Shown: positions 1 through 7,945 of the stretch, piece after piece
Numbering within the stretch: the first letter of the stretch is position 1
How the letters are laid out: every line of letters begins with the position of its first letter
Origin: Pseudomonadota bacterium
GTDB taxonomy: Bacteria > Pseudomonadota > Gammaproteobacteria > Xanthomonadales > Xanthomonadaceae
NCBI GenBank assembly: GCA_018241125.1
Contig: JAFEEL010000003.1
Coordinates: 1 to 64,000, forward strand
Direction of reading: 5' to 3'
Length of the DNA: 64,000 nt
Position numbers and translations under genes: made by a program
The notes under the pieces: generated by a model
The model's database searches: none
What the model was told of the DNA's origin: nothing
What the model saw: the letters and a program-made list of their open reading frames with translations, nothing else

Positions 1-129
1 CCCTTTTTCAACGCGCCGAGTCCGGTACATGCCCGTACTCGGCTCCGCCAAATCAAACACTTGCGTGTTTGATTGGCGTGCGATCCGTCCATGGATCGCA
101 TCAGCAGGCTGTTTTTCAACAGCCCGCTA
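1..129 (-). repeat. Multi-hairpin repeat, copy 1 (truncated at window edge)
   Basis: First of three near-identical copies (the others end at 2578 and about 4597). Read on the minus strand it holds, in order, a GGCTGTT-GAAA-AACAGCC hairpin, a GCGATCC/GGATCGC hairpin, AATCAAACAC-GCAA-GTGTTTGATT, and a GCCGAGT/ACTCGGC stem. The fifth stem is cut off by the window start. The TAG stop of the GMC gene (127-129) lies at its edge. Confidence 0.8.
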
Positions 130-1788
130 GACGGAAACCATCCTGTCGACGGCACGCACCGCCAATGCCTGGATGGTCAGGCTGGGCGCTTCGCCCCCTC
201 CCGAACTCGGGAAAACGCTGGCATCGCAGATATGGAAATTGTCGAATCCGTGGACGCGCAGGTCGGCATCGACCACCGATTGGCGCCGGTCCACGCCCAT
301 GCGGCAGGTGCCGAACACGTGCGCCGACGAAAAATAGTCGTAGGTCCCGTATTCCTCCACCCATGCCACCGCGCCGCTGGCCTTGAGGATCGCGCGCGTG
401 GCACGGGCCATGGCACGCAGGCGTTGCACGGTCATCCCATCCACGTACGAGTGGATCCGGGCCAGCGGGCGGCCATGGGGGTCCCGATCATTCGGATCCA
501 GATCCACCCAGGACTGCGGATTCGGCAGGCTTTCGCCAACGGCGCCCACCGCCACGGTGCTCCCGACGACGCTGCGCATCTGCCGTTTGTGCTCGCGCCC
601 GAAACCGGGCACTGCGCGCTGCGCATGGGCAATGGCACCGATCATGTCGGATTCGTGGATCGCAGCACTGAGGCGGAAGCCGCCGACCACGCCAGGAATG
701 GCGTCCGGGCGATTGTAATGCCAGCTGATGGAATCGGCCGGAAGGCCCCCGAAGCTCATCAGCGGCGTCTGGAAGCGGCCGATGCTGGTCCAGCCGACGC
801 TTTCGAGAAAATGCCGCCCCACCTGGTCGTGGGCATTGCCAAGCCCGCCTTCCAGCAACAACATGCGCGGGGTTTCGATGGCGCCGCAGGCCAGTATCAG
901 GCGCTGGGTCGGGATACGCTCGCGCTGGCCGTCGCGAATGACCTCGATCGCCTCGATATGCGATGCCGCCGCACCCGCCTTGCCATCGGCCGCAATGATG
1001 CGCAACAGGGTCGTGTCTGACTGCAGGTCGCAGCGGCCACTGGCGCGTGCCTTGGCGATGAAGGTGACGTCCGCCGAGCCCTTGTCACGGCGTGGGCAGC
1101 CAAGCGTGCAGCCACCGCAGTAATTGCACGAAGGCCGGCCATCGAAGGGCCGGGACAGCGCACAGCGCGGATTGACATCCCATGCCAGGCCCAGTGCCGA
1201 TGCGCCGCGTGCAAGTTGGCGCGATGCCTTCGATAGCGGGTGTGCAGGCTGCGGGTAGGGTGCGCTGCGCCAACGGTCACGCACCTCCGTGGGGCCGGCA
1301 ACGCCGAGCAGGCGTTCGATCTGGAGGTAGTACGGCTCCAGCTCCGCGTAGGACACGGGCCAGTCGGCAGCCACCCCAAAGCGGCTGCGCATGGACATCG
1401 AAGCCGGATTCATGCGGTGCGATTCACCCACGAAGTGCAGCGTGCTGCCACCGATGCCGCGTACATGGTGATAGCCGGGGCCGGACACGGCGCGCCGGGA
1501 TTCGCGGTTCGATATTCCTTGGCCAAGGCTCCACGAGCGCAAGTCGGCGTTATCGGGATCCAGCTCCTGCAGGGGCGCGAAGCGGGTCTGGCCAAGGCTG
1601 CCGCGCTTGTGAGGAAATCCGAGGCGCTCCCAGTCGGGCCGATCCAGACCGTAATCCACTGCGGCGTCGAATGCGGGGCCGGCATCGAGCAGGAGTACGC
1701 GCCAACCGCGCTGGCACAAGCGCCACGCCGCTGCCGCACCCCCGGCACCGGCCCCGACGACGACCGCATCGTAACGGCTGTCAGTCAT
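127..1788 (-). CDS. GMC family oxidoreductase (gluconate 2-dehydrogenase-type large subunit)
   Basis: FAD-dependent alcohol or sugar-acid oxidase of the glucose-methanol-choline family, 553 aa. The dinucleotide-binding motif VVVGAGAGG is at residues 9-17. A cysteine cluster, CNYCGGCTLGC, in the middle is typical of the bacterial gluconate/2-ketogluconate dehydrogenase branch. The C-terminus carries HVFGTCRMG and SLTIQALA, matching the GMC C-terminal domain. The ATG at 1788 was chosen because it opens directly onto the FAD motif and its first bases overlap the stop of the upstream small-subunit gene (ATGA), which implies translational coupling. The substrate cannot be told from sequence. The cytochrome c subunit that often completes such periplasmic dehydrogenases is not adjacent. 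The stop codon abuts a structured repeat. Confidence 0.85.
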   Translation of the reverse strand: MTDSRYDAVVVGAGAGGAAAAWRLCQRGWRVLLLDAGPAFDAAVDYGLDRPDWERLGFPHKRGSLGQTRFAPLQELDPDNADLRSWSLGQGISNRESRRAVSGPGYHHVRGIGGSTLHFVGESHRMNPASMSMRSRFGVAADWPVSYAELEPYYLQIERLLGVAGPTEVRDRWRSAPYPQPAHPLSKASRQLARGASALGLAWDVNPRCALSRPFDGRPSCNYCGGCTLGCPRRDKGSADVTFIAKARASGRCDLQSDTTLLRIIAADGKAGAAASHIEAIEVIRDGQRERIPTQRLILACGAIETPRMLLLEGGLGNAHDQVGRHFLESVGWTSIGRFQTPLMSFGGLPADSISWHYNRPDAIPGVVGGFRLSAAIHESDMIGAIAHAQRAVPGFGREHKRQMRSVVGSTVAVGAVGESLPNPQSWVDLDPNDRDPHGRPLARIHSYVDGMTVQRLRAMARATRAILKASGAVAWVEEYGTYDYFSSAHVFGTCRMGVDRRQSVVDADLRVHGFDNFHICDASVFPSSGGGEAPSLTIQALAVRAVDRMVSV

Positions 1789-2324
1789 GGATCGACGGCA
1801 TCGAAGAAGCCCAGCGGTTGCGGCGGTCGATCCAGAGCAAGGCCACGCCAGGATTCGGGTCGCGCGTAGTACTCGGCCATCAGCGTATCGCGCAGCAACT
1901 GGAAGAAGCGCCCGGCAGGCGAGTCCCATGGCAAGCCCTGCATGCGCTGGCAGGCCGCAATTTGCGAGGTCTCGTCGGCCGCGGCGAAATCACCCTGGCA
2001 CGCAGCATCCAGCCAGACGCAACCGGCGGCCAGCAACCGTCCTGCCAACTCATCGGCGGCGGTGCTGTCGAGGATGGCGCCCGGGATCTGCAGCGCGGAC
2101 GCCGCAGGCGTCCACTCATCGGCGGGCACGATGGTGTCGCAGAACGCGGTGAAGGTTCGAGCAAGGCGTTCCTGAAGGGAGGCTCCGGCCGGTGCCGCAA
2201 CGGCGGCTGCCCGCGCAGCCAGGTCCGGAAGGCCCAACGCCGCCACGCCAAGCGCAAGCGCCTGGCTTGCACGGCGCCGGGCCAGCGAGGCAGGCAAGCC
2301 CGCCTCATCACGAGTCCTTGACAT
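1785..2324 (-). CDS. Gluconate 2-dehydrogenase subunit 3-like protein
   Basis: A 179-aa protein directly upstream of, and overlapping by 4 bp, the GMC oxidoreductase. The N-terminus has an arginine-rich stretch and a hydrophobic segment (RRRASQALALGVAALGL), resembling a twin-arginine signal. In this family the small subunit helps export the folded, cofactor-loaded large subunit. The remainder (ARTFTAFCDTIVPADEWTP, then a region ending PQPLGFF) matches the general look of the gluconate 2-dehydrogenase subunit 3 family. The assignment rests on this and on the coupling to a GMC gene. No strong Shine-Dalgarno is visible before the ATG. Confidence 0.7.
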   Translation of the reverse strand: MSRTRDEAGLPASLARRRASQALALGVAALGLPDLAARAAAVAAPAGASLQERLARTFTAFCDTIVPADEWTPAASALQIPGAILDSTAADELAGRLLAAGCVWLDAACQGDFAAADETSQIAACQRMQGLPWDSPAGRFFQLLRDTLMAEYYARPESWRGLALDRPPQPLGFFDAVDP

Positions 2325-2403
2325 CGCGTCAGGGCCGCTGGTGGATGGCTACAGCCGGTGTGCGGTGACGTACCGCTCTCGACACCCGCTTCAAGTATTC
2401 CAA

Positions 2404-2578
2404 CAGGTTGTTGAAAGGCTTTCCCCCGCCTGCGCGGGGGCAGTCGCTGCCCTTTTTCAACGCGCCGGGTCCGGTACATGCCCGTACCCGGCTCCGCCCA
2501 ATCAAACACTTGCGTGTTTGATTGGCGTGCGATCCGTCCATGGATCGCAGCAGCAGGCTGTTTTTCAACAGCCTGCTA
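2404..2578 (-). repeat. Multi-hairpin repeat, copy 2
   Basis: Same element as copies 1 and 3. It keeps the GAAA-loop and GCAA-loop hairpins. The GCCGAGT/ACTCGGC stem of copy 1 is here GCCGGGT/ACCCGGC, a paired change that preserves base pairing. The outer stem region is enlarged by a CCCCCGC-CTGC-GCGGGGG hairpin at 2423-2440. The ends read CAGGTTGTTGAAA (left) and CAGGCTGTTGAAA (right, on the complement), so they form imperfect terminal inverted repeats. The TAG stop of the 2576-3142 gene is formed at the right edge. Confidence 0.8.
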
Positions 2579-3142
2579 ATCCGCGGTGACACAGTTGCCG
2601 TCCACCAGGACCCAACCGGCAGGGCAAGTCAAGGTCGTGGTGGTGGTGACCGTGGGACCCTTGGGACGACCCAGCGAGTCGATACCCACATAGGGTTGCC
2701 AGCCCTTACCCACCAGATAATCCGCACCCAACGTGGAGTTGGGGCCCCGGACTCCGCCACCGAGCAGGAACGCCTTGCTCTGGAAGGCAAAGCCGAACCC
2801 CAGCTCTCCTTGCAGGTTGCGCCGCCCGGCAAGGCCCTTGACGTGGAATTCTCCTGCGCCGAAACCGGCACCCGAGAGGGGGAACGTCAAGTCCACCAAG
2901 CCGCCACGGACACGATCATCGGCATTGATCCGGGCCCACCGATAGCCGATGACCGCCGTTGCGCCGGTACGCACACCCCAGTTCCAGTGGATGCCGACGA
3001 ACATCTTGTTGTCATTGTGACCGTACTTGTTGATGGTCAACACCGGAACCGGGGTCGGGCCGCCTTTGCCCGCGTATGCCGGCGAGGCGAACGACGAAAC
3101 GATGAGGACCGCTGCCGCTGCGGAAAGCACCATGGCTTTCAT
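2576..3142 (-). CDS. Exported protein of unknown function with Thr-rich linker and C-terminal Cys motif
   Basis: I do not recognise the family. The protein is 188 aa. The N-terminus (MKAMVLSAAAAVLIVSSF, then ASPAYA) is a classical Sec signal peptide with cleavage after AYA near residue 24. The body is rich in Gly and aromatic residues and looks like beta strands of a small outer-membrane or secreted fold. A threonine run (TVTTTTT) separates it from a short tail with two cysteines (LTCPAGWVLVDGNCVTAD) that could form a disulfide. The ATG at 3142 was chosen because AGGAGA lies about 10 bases upstream. The gene ends exactly at repeat copy 2. An FNR-like box lies about 295 bases upstream. Confidence 0.7.
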   Translation of the reverse strand: MKAMVLSAAAAVLIVSSFASPAYAGKGGPTPVPVLTINKYGHNDNKMFVGIHWNWGVRTGATAVIGYRWARINADDRVRGGLVDLTFPLSGAGFGAGEFHVKGLAGRRNLQGELGFGFAFQSKAFLLGGGVRGPNSTLGADYLVGKGWQPYVGIDSLGRPKGPTVTTTTTLTCPAGWVLVDGNCVTAD

Positions 3143-3596
3143 GACTCGTTCTCCTGAATGCAGGATACGGAACGTCGGTTGAAGCGCGTCGCGAATCAAA
3201 TTTCGGCTGTTGTCTGACTTTTCCCGGAGCCACACATCGTTGCAACGTCAACCGGTTGGCGATGCGGACATGCCAAGCAACCCGGAAGCAGAAACCTTGA
3301 GCCGTCTGGGGTGCAGCCGGCTGACGAACCGTCAGCAGAGCAGGAAATCGCGGGATGTCCATCGCATCCCACTGCATTTCGGATTCGCGGACAGATCGTT
3401 TTTTCCCGATCATCTGCCCGGATTCGAGGCATCAATTTGATCCACGTCAATACTCGACGCCATTCGAATCGGGCAAACCAGCGGGCGACGGGCGTTCCAC
3501 CGGCCCAATGCCTTGGGCAAACGCGACCACCGCCCGAACGGACATCGCCGGATCAGACGATACAGGCGGCGAGCCGGCCGCGCCGCGATCCCATGA
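3143..3596. other. Non-coding gap of 454 bases
   Basis: No convincing gene on either strand. The only recognisable signal is an FNR/CRP-type palindrome at 3437-3450. The rest could be leader for the 2576-3142 gene. Confidence 0.5.
3437..3450. promoter_or_regulatory. FNR/ANR-type binding site (one mismatch)
   Basis: TTGATCCACGTCAA matches TTGAT-N4-ATCAA with one substitution in the right half-site, and it shares its CCAC spacer with the perfect site at 43188-43201. It lies about 295 bases upstream of the start at 3142. The long distance makes direct control of that gene uncertain unless the leader is long. Confidence 0.4.
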
Positions 3597-4349
3597 TCAA
3601 TGCATCTCCAGCTCGAACTGGGTGCGCACGGTCAGGTTGGGCGCGTTGCGATCGAGCCCCGCCAGCACGCCGATGTTCCACTTGAAGTGACTGCTGCCGA
3701 AGCGGTGTTCGCCGAACAGCGCCGGGCCGGCGATCTGGCTGGCGTCGCGCCCGAGGTGGCCCAGTGCGCCCCAGTCGCCCAATCCCTGCAAGCCGAACTC
3801 CAGCGCCTCGCGGCCATGCCAGCGCACCTGCCAGGCGTAGCCCAGATCGGTTTGATGCGATGCGCCGCGACCGACCTCGCGCTGGAACAGCAAGTTCGCG
3901 TTCGCCGTGACCGGTCCGATGTCCTTCATGAACATCGGGCCGACGGTGATCTTGTCCGGGTGGTGCGGATCGAAGGTGTGCTCGTAGGCGGCGAAGATGC
4001 CCACATCCAGCCAGTACTTGCCGCGCTCGGTCAGCGCGAAGATGTTTTCCCATCCCAGCGATTCCAGGCGGTTCGGGCCGCCGTTCTCGAACGACTGTTC
4101 CAGCTCGATTTCGGTGAACCAGTGGTCGTTCATGCCGCGCCCGAACTCGAAGATGCTCGCGTGTTCCTCGCGCCCGCCGTCGTAGCTGCGCCAGCCGCCG
4201 CGATACTCGAACTCGGTCTCGCCGTTTTCCACGATCGGCTGGTAGACCACCTCGGCGGCGCCGGCACGTGCGTGACCGCTGGCGCTCAGGCCGATGGCGA
4301 TGAGAGTGGCGAGCGCTGCAACGTGGCGGATGATGGGCGAGTGCGTCAT
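3597..4349 (-). CDS. Exported protein, probable outer-membrane beta-barrel, function unknown
   Basis: A 250-aa protein with a signal peptide (hydrophobic stretch around residues 10-23, cleavage plausible after AGA). The mature part has alternating hydrophobic and polar strands with many aromatic residues and ends in QFELEMH, compatible with a barrel. No catalytic motif is seen. The start at 4349 has AAGGAAA upstream. It lies downstream of the iron permease and cupredoxin genes on the same strand but is separated from them by repeat copy 3, whose terminal hairpin may end transcription, so membership of the iron operon is not certain. Confidence 0.65.
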   Translation of the reverse strand: MTHSPIIRHVAALATLIAIGLSASGHARAGAAEVVYQPIVENGETEFEYRGGWRSYDGGREEHASIFEFGRGMNDHWFTEIELEQSFENGGPNRLESLGWENIFALTERGKYWLDVGIFAAYEHTFDPHHPDKITVGPMFMKDIGPVTANANLLFQREVGRGASHQTDLGYAWQVRWHGREALEFGLQGLGDWGALGHLGRDASQIAGPALFGEHRFGSSHFKWNIGVLAGLDRNAPNLTVRTQFELEMH

Positions 4350-4443
4350 GGGTTTTCCTTGGGCAATGGGGAACCTGCCGGGCTTCGTCGAGTCCGGTTC
4401 ATGGGGCTTGCGGTACAGCGGTCGAAACCGATCAGTGGTTGAC

Positions 4444-4597
4444 GGGTTGTTGAAAAAGGGCTTTCCTGCCCTTTTTCAACGCGCCCAGTCCGGTACATGC
4501 CCGTACTCGGCTCCGCCCAATCAAACACTTGCGTGTTTGATTGGCGTGCGATCCGTCCATGGATCGCATCAACAGGCTGTTTTTCAACAGCCTGTTA
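4444..4597 (-). repeat. Multi-hairpin repeat, copy 3 (complete)
   Basis: This most complete copy has five stems. The 13-bp arm GTTGAAAAAGGGC (4449-4461) pairs with 4468-4480. The next are the GCC(C/G)AGT stem, the 10-bp GCAA-loop hairpin, the GCGATCC hairpin, and the 9-bp CAGGCTGTT/AACAGCCTG stem (4573-4594) with a GAAA loop on the minus strand. Ends GGTTGTTGAAAAA and GGCTGTTGAAAAA are inverted repeats. The outermost G+C stem followed by TTTTT could act as an intrinsic terminator in either direction. The right edge lies about 10 bases from the stop of the cupredoxin gene. Confidence 0.8.
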
Positions 4598-4604
4598 AAG
4601 CCGA

Positions 4605-4931
4605 TCAGCGGGCGATCAGCACGCCTTGCGCGGTGGCTTGGTTGAAATCCCCGAAAAATGGATAGCGTCCGGCCTTCAGCGGCCCGACGTAGACCTCGAT
4701 GCTCGCCCCTCCGGCGACCACCTTCTCGCGGTTGAGCTCGTGGCTCTCGAACTCCTCGGGCGTGGCGTCCTTGTTGATCACGATCAGCTTGACCTTGGTG
4801 TTGGCCGGAATCGTCACTTCGGTCGGACTGAAGCGGTGGTTCTGGATGGTCAGGGTGAACTGCGGCAAGTCGGCGGCGATGGCCAGAACCGGCATCAACG
4901 TGAACAAGGCAGTGGCAAAAATGCGCATCAT
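4605..4931 (-). CDS. Cupredoxin-domain periplasmic protein of an iron-uptake locus
   Basis: A 108-aa protein with a signal peptide (MMRIFATALFTLMPVLAIAA, cleavage near residue 20) and a single cupredoxin-like domain (FTLTIQNHRFSPTEVTIPAN, then VKLIVINKDATPEEFESHEL). It follows the FTR1 permease gene by 28 bases. In known FTR1 systems a periplasmic cupredoxin is thought to bind or oxidise Fe(II) before transport. The mature protein contains no cysteine, so it lacks the usual type 1 copper ligand set and may bind metal through Glu, His and Met only, or be structural. CGGAG lies before the start. Confidence 0.75.
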   Translation of the reverse strand: MMRIFATALFTLMPVLAIAADLPQFTLTIQNHRFSPTEVTIPANTKVKLIVINKDATPEEFESHELNREKVVAGGASIEVYVGPLKAGRYPFFGDFNQATAQGVLIAR

Positions 4932-4959
4932 CGAGCGACTCCGGAATGGCAAGAAGGCA

Positions 4960-5790
4960 TCAGGCGGCGGCAGGCGCAGTCGGTCGCGCCAGCGGGCGTG
5001 CGGCCCAGCGCATCCCGGACAGCAACAGCGCCGCGGTGGCGAGGTAGAACAGCAGTTCCATGCCGGTCGGCTGCGAGGTGTAACCGGTGAGCACGTGCAG
5101 CGCCTTGCCGATGGTCGAGTCGTCGCGCAACAGCCAGTCGGTGCTCCACAGGGGGGTCGTCCAGCGCTGCAACACGTCGGCCTGAGTGAGGAAACCGGCG
5201 GCATTGGCGGCCATCCCGGCGGCCACCAGAACCAGCAGGCCATTGGTGGCACTGAAGAAATATCGCACCGGAACACGCAACAATCCGAAGTAGATGGCAA
5301 AGCCCATCGCCACGCCGGCCAGCAATCCGAGCGTTGCGCCCAGCCCCAGAGCCGCCGCCGACGAGCCGCTGGCGAAAAGCCCGTAGCCGAACAGGACGAT
5401 TTCCGATCCTTCGCGCAAGACCGCGATGGCCACCACCATCATCAGTGCGGTGAGCGGGCGGTGCCCCGAGGTCACCTCGCGGCCGATGGCCTGCATCTGC
5501 GCCGTCAGCTCGCGCGCGTGCCGCGACATCCACACCACGTGCCAGCCCAGCAAGCCCACCGCCGCCAGCAATACCCCGGCGTTGAACCACTCCTGCCCGG
5601 AACCGCTCAAGGCGTCCGCCAGACGGCCGGCGAACAGCGCCAGCAGCGCCGCGCCGGCCACTCCCAGCACGATGCCGCTACCGATCCAGCGCGCGCGCGT
5701 CGCCACCCCGCGCGTGGCGGCGGCGACGATACCGACGATCAGCGCGGCCTCCAGCACTTCCCGAAACACCAGCAACAAGGTGGCGAACAT
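4960..5790 (-). CDS. FTR1-family iron permease
   Basis: Integral-membrane high-affinity iron permease, 276 aa with about seven hydrophobic segments. Two R-E-x-x-E iron-ligand motifs are present: REVLE at residues 10-14 in the first helix and REGSE at 126-130. The start at 5790 opens directly into the first helix and is preceded by GAGGTCGAGGTC. The gene is first of the permease-cupredoxin pair. A Fur-like palindrome lies 57-69 bases upstream, so iron repression is likely. Without an EfeO or EfeB neighbour, the arrangement looks more like a minimal or FtrBC-type system than a full EfeUOB one. Confidence 0.88.
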   Translation of the reverse strand: MFATLLLVFREVLEAALIVGIVAAATRGVATRARWIGSGIVLGVAGAALLALFAGRLADALSGSGQEWFNAGVLLAAVGLLGWHVVWMSRHARELTAQMQAIGREVTSGHRPLTALMMVVAIAVLREGSEIVLFGYGLFASGSSAAALGLGATLGLLAGVAMGFAIYFGLLRVPVRYFFSATNGLLVLVAAGMAANAAGFLTQADVLQRWTTPLWSTDWLLRDDSTIGKALHVLTGYTSQPTGMELLFYLATAALLLSGMRWAARPLARPTAPAAA

Positions 5791-5846
5791 GACCTCGACC
5801 TCGACGGCACACGGCGCAGGCGGCATCGCACCGCCCGATCTGCGCA

Positions 5847-5859
5847 AATGATAATGGTT
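5847..5859. promoter_or_regulatory. Fur-like box upstream of the FTR1 gene
   Basis: AATGATAATGGTT agrees at 11 of 13 positions with the core AATGATAATCATT of the Fur consensus. It lies 57-69 bases upstream of the FTR1 start, where a repressor would cover the promoter. Confidence 0.5.
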
Positions 5860-5948
5860 CGCTTTTAGATTGCAAGCCCCTTCAGCGCGACTGGCTCCGC
5901 AACCCCGACTTCGCGGTTACGATGCCTTTTTCCAACGCGGACGCCGCC

Positions 5949-6770
5949 ATGTCCTCATCACCGCAATCCCTGCATGTCGATGCCGCCGATGGCATCGCCC
6001 GCGTGGTGCTCTCCCGCCCCGACGTTCACAATGCCTTCGACGATGCCCTGATCGCCGACCTGACCGCCGCGTTGCGTACGCTCGACGCCGATGCCGGCGT
6101 GCGCGCCGTGGTGCTCACCGGCAGCGGCGCGAGCTTTTCTGCCGGCGCCGACTTGCACTGGATGCGCGCGATGGCGCAGGCAGGCGCTGACGAGAATCGG
6201 GCCGACGCATTGCGCCTGGCAGAGTTGCTGCGCACGCTGGATGGCTTGTCGAAGCCGACCATCGCCCGCGTCAACGGCGCCGCCTTCGGCGGCGGCGTCG
6301 GCTTGATCGCGGCCTGCGATGTCGCCATCGCGGTCGAAACGGCGGTATTCGGCCTGAGCGAGGTCAAGCTCGGGCTCGTGCCCGCAGTGATCTCGCCGTA
6401 TGTCGTGGCGGCGATCGGAGTGCGCCAGGCGCGGCGCTGGTTCCAGACCGCCGAGCCGTTCAAGGCCGAGGAAGCCCGACGCATCGGGCTGGTGCACGAA
6501 GTCACCCGCCCGCAGGGGCTTGACGCCGCCGTGCAGCATCAATGCGATCTGCTGCTCAAGAATGGCCCGGTCGCGGTCGCGCAAGCCAAGGCGCTGGCGC
6601 GGCGCATGGCGCAGCCGGGCGACGCGGGCGCCGTGGACACCGCCAATGCCGAACTGATCGCGCGTCTGCGCGTGTCGCCCGAAGGTCAAGAAGGACTGAG
6701 CGCCTTTCTCGACAAGCGCAAGCCCAGTTGGATCCCGCGCCCTGATTCACTTTCCATCCCCGATGCCTGA
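5949..6770 (+). CDS. Enoyl-CoA hydratase/isomerase (crotonase family)
   Basis: A 273-aa crotonase acting on acyl-CoA substrates. The first oxyanion-hole region ASFSAGADLHWM and the second, NGAAFGGGVGLIAACD, are intact. The position equivalent to the second catalytic Glu falls in LSEVKLGLVPA. The closest named relatives by eye are methylglutaconyl-CoA or short-chain enoyl-CoA hydratases; the substrate is not decidable. An ATG at 5922 in the same frame is an alternative start, but neither has a good Shine-Dalgarno, and 5949 gives the usual family length. The stop overlaps the next gene. Confidence 0.8.
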   Translation: MSSSPQSLHVDAADGIARVVLSRPDVHNAFDDALIADLTAALRTLDADAGVRAVVLTGSGASFSAGADLHWMRAMAQAGADENRADALRLAELLRTLDGLSKPTIARVNGAAFGGGVGLIAACDVAIAVETAVFGLSEVKLGLVPAVISPYVVAAIGVRQARRWFQTAEPFKAEEARRIGLVHEVTRPQGLDAAVQHQCDLLLKNGPVAVAQAKALARRMAQPGDAGAVDTANAELIARLRVSPEGQEGLSAFLDKRKPSWIPRPDSLSIPDA

Positions 6771-7164
6771 GCCGACCATGCTCGATCACATTGGCTTGAC
6801 CGTCAGCGACCTGGCGCGCAGCCGCACGTTCTACCGTGCCGCACTGGCGCCGCTGGGCTTTGGCGTGGTGATGGACCTGTCGTGCGAGCAGTCCGGCGGA
6901 TTCGCGGGCACCGGTTTTGGCGCCAATGGCCGACTGCAGTTCTGGATCGGCGCCGGCGAGCGCAGCGGCGCCGCCGCCCACGTGGCTTTCGTCGCCGCCG
7001 ATCGCGCCGCCGTGGATGCCTTCCATGCCGCCGCCGTCGCCGCCGGCGCTACCGACAACGGCGCCCCGGGCTTGCGCCCGCACTATCACCCGAACTATTA
7101 CGGCGCATTCGTGCTGGATCTGGATGGCAACAACATCGAAGCGGTCTGCCACGCACCGGCCTGA
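6763..7164 (+). CDS. VOC (glyoxalase/bleomycin-resistance) family protein
   Basis: A 133-aa single-domain vicinal oxygen chelate protein. It begins LDHIGLTVSDLARSRTFY, with a metal-ligand His in DHIGL, and ends with the conserved YYGAFVLDLDGNNIEAVCH containing the Glu ligand. The first ATG overlaps the crotonase stop by 8 bases; an ATG at 6778 would start at the family-typical MLDHIG. The reaction is unknown. Coupling to the crotonase suggests a shared transcript. Confidence 0.75.
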   Translation: MPEPTMLDHIGLTVSDLARSRTFYRAALAPLGFGVVMDLSCEQSGGFAGTGFGANGRLQFWIGAGERSGAAAHVAFVAADRAAVDAFHAAAVAAGATDNGAPGLRPHYHPNYYGAFVLDLDGNNIEAVCHAPA

Positions 7165-7203
7165 CGCACAGGCAGCGATCGCCCGGGCGCAGGCAATCGG
7201 ATG

Positions 7204-7914
7204 TCAATCCACCACCAAGCCCTCGCTCCGACCGCGCGCCAGCACGCCGGCGACGATGCGGTCGCAGCGCGCACCATCGAAGGAAAATGCGTCGGCGGTG
7301 GCGGTGTCCATCTGGCTCGCCAAGCCCTCGCGTAGCAGGCTGCGGGCGCGAAACAAGCGCGTGCGCACGGTCGCCTCGGGGATATCGAGCGCCTGCGCGA
7401 CGTCCTCCACGCTCAGCTCCTCGATGGTGCGCAACACGAACACGCTGCGGAAGGCTTCCGGCAAGCGGTCGATCTGCGCTTCCACCAAAGTGCGCAACTG
7501 CGCCCGCAAGGTCATGGCGTCTGGTTCGCGTTCGGGTTCACCGGCGAGCGCCGCCTTCAGATCGGGGTCGAGCGTTTGCATGGTCGCATCCAGTGGGATG
7601 ACCTGCGCCGACTTGCGGCGCAGGCGACCGAGCGCCTCGTTGGCGACGATGCGCACCAACCACGTCGACAAGCTGGCGTCGGCGCGAAAGCTGCCAAGCG
7701 CGCGCCAGGCGTGGATGTAGGCCTCCTGCACGGCGTCTTCGGCGTCGGCGTCGGACTTGAGGATGCTGCGTGCGGTACGGAACATGCGCTGGTTGTAGCG
7801 GCGCATGATCGCGGCGAACGCCGCTTCCTCGCCATCGGCTGCGCGGCGCGCCAGCTCGGCATCCGGCGTGTGCTTGCCGATGGGGGTGGCGGCGCGTGGT
7901 TGCGATCGTTGCAT
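7204..7914 (-). CDS. ECF-type RNA polymerase sigma factor
   Basis: A 236-aa sigma-70 family factor. Region 2 is in AAFAAIMRRYNQRMFRTARS and DAEDAVQEAYIHAWRALGSF. Region 4 is in LPEAFRSVFVLRTIEELSVE, then VAQALDIPEATVRTRLFRAR, a clear helix-turn-helix. A C-terminal tail of about 25 residues with FDGARCD follows. It is the last gene of the run folE, ferredoxin reductase, sigma, with gaps of 26 and 31 bases. No anti-sigma gene lies next to it, which is unusual for an ECF factor and suggests another control mode or a distant partner. It is convergent with the VOC gene. Confidence 0.85.
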   Translation of the reverse strand: MQRSQPRAATPIGKHTPDAELARRAADGEEAAFAAIMRRYNQRMFRTARSILKSDADAEDAVQEAYIHAWRALGSFRADASLSTWLVRIVANEALGRLRRKSAQVIPLDATMQTLDPDLKAALAGEPEREPDAMTLRAQLRTLVEAQIDRLPEAFRSVFVLRTIEELSVEDVAQALDIPEATVRTRLFRARSLLREGLASQMDTATADAFSFDGARCDRIVAGVLARGRSEGLVVD

Positions 7915-7945
7915 GACAGCCTCGTCGGGAAAAGTTCAATCGCGA

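Noticed and set aside
1..4597. Complete insertion sequences at the three structured repeats
   Set aside because: No transposase frame lies within any copy; each is about 130-175 bases, so at most a non-autonomous element.
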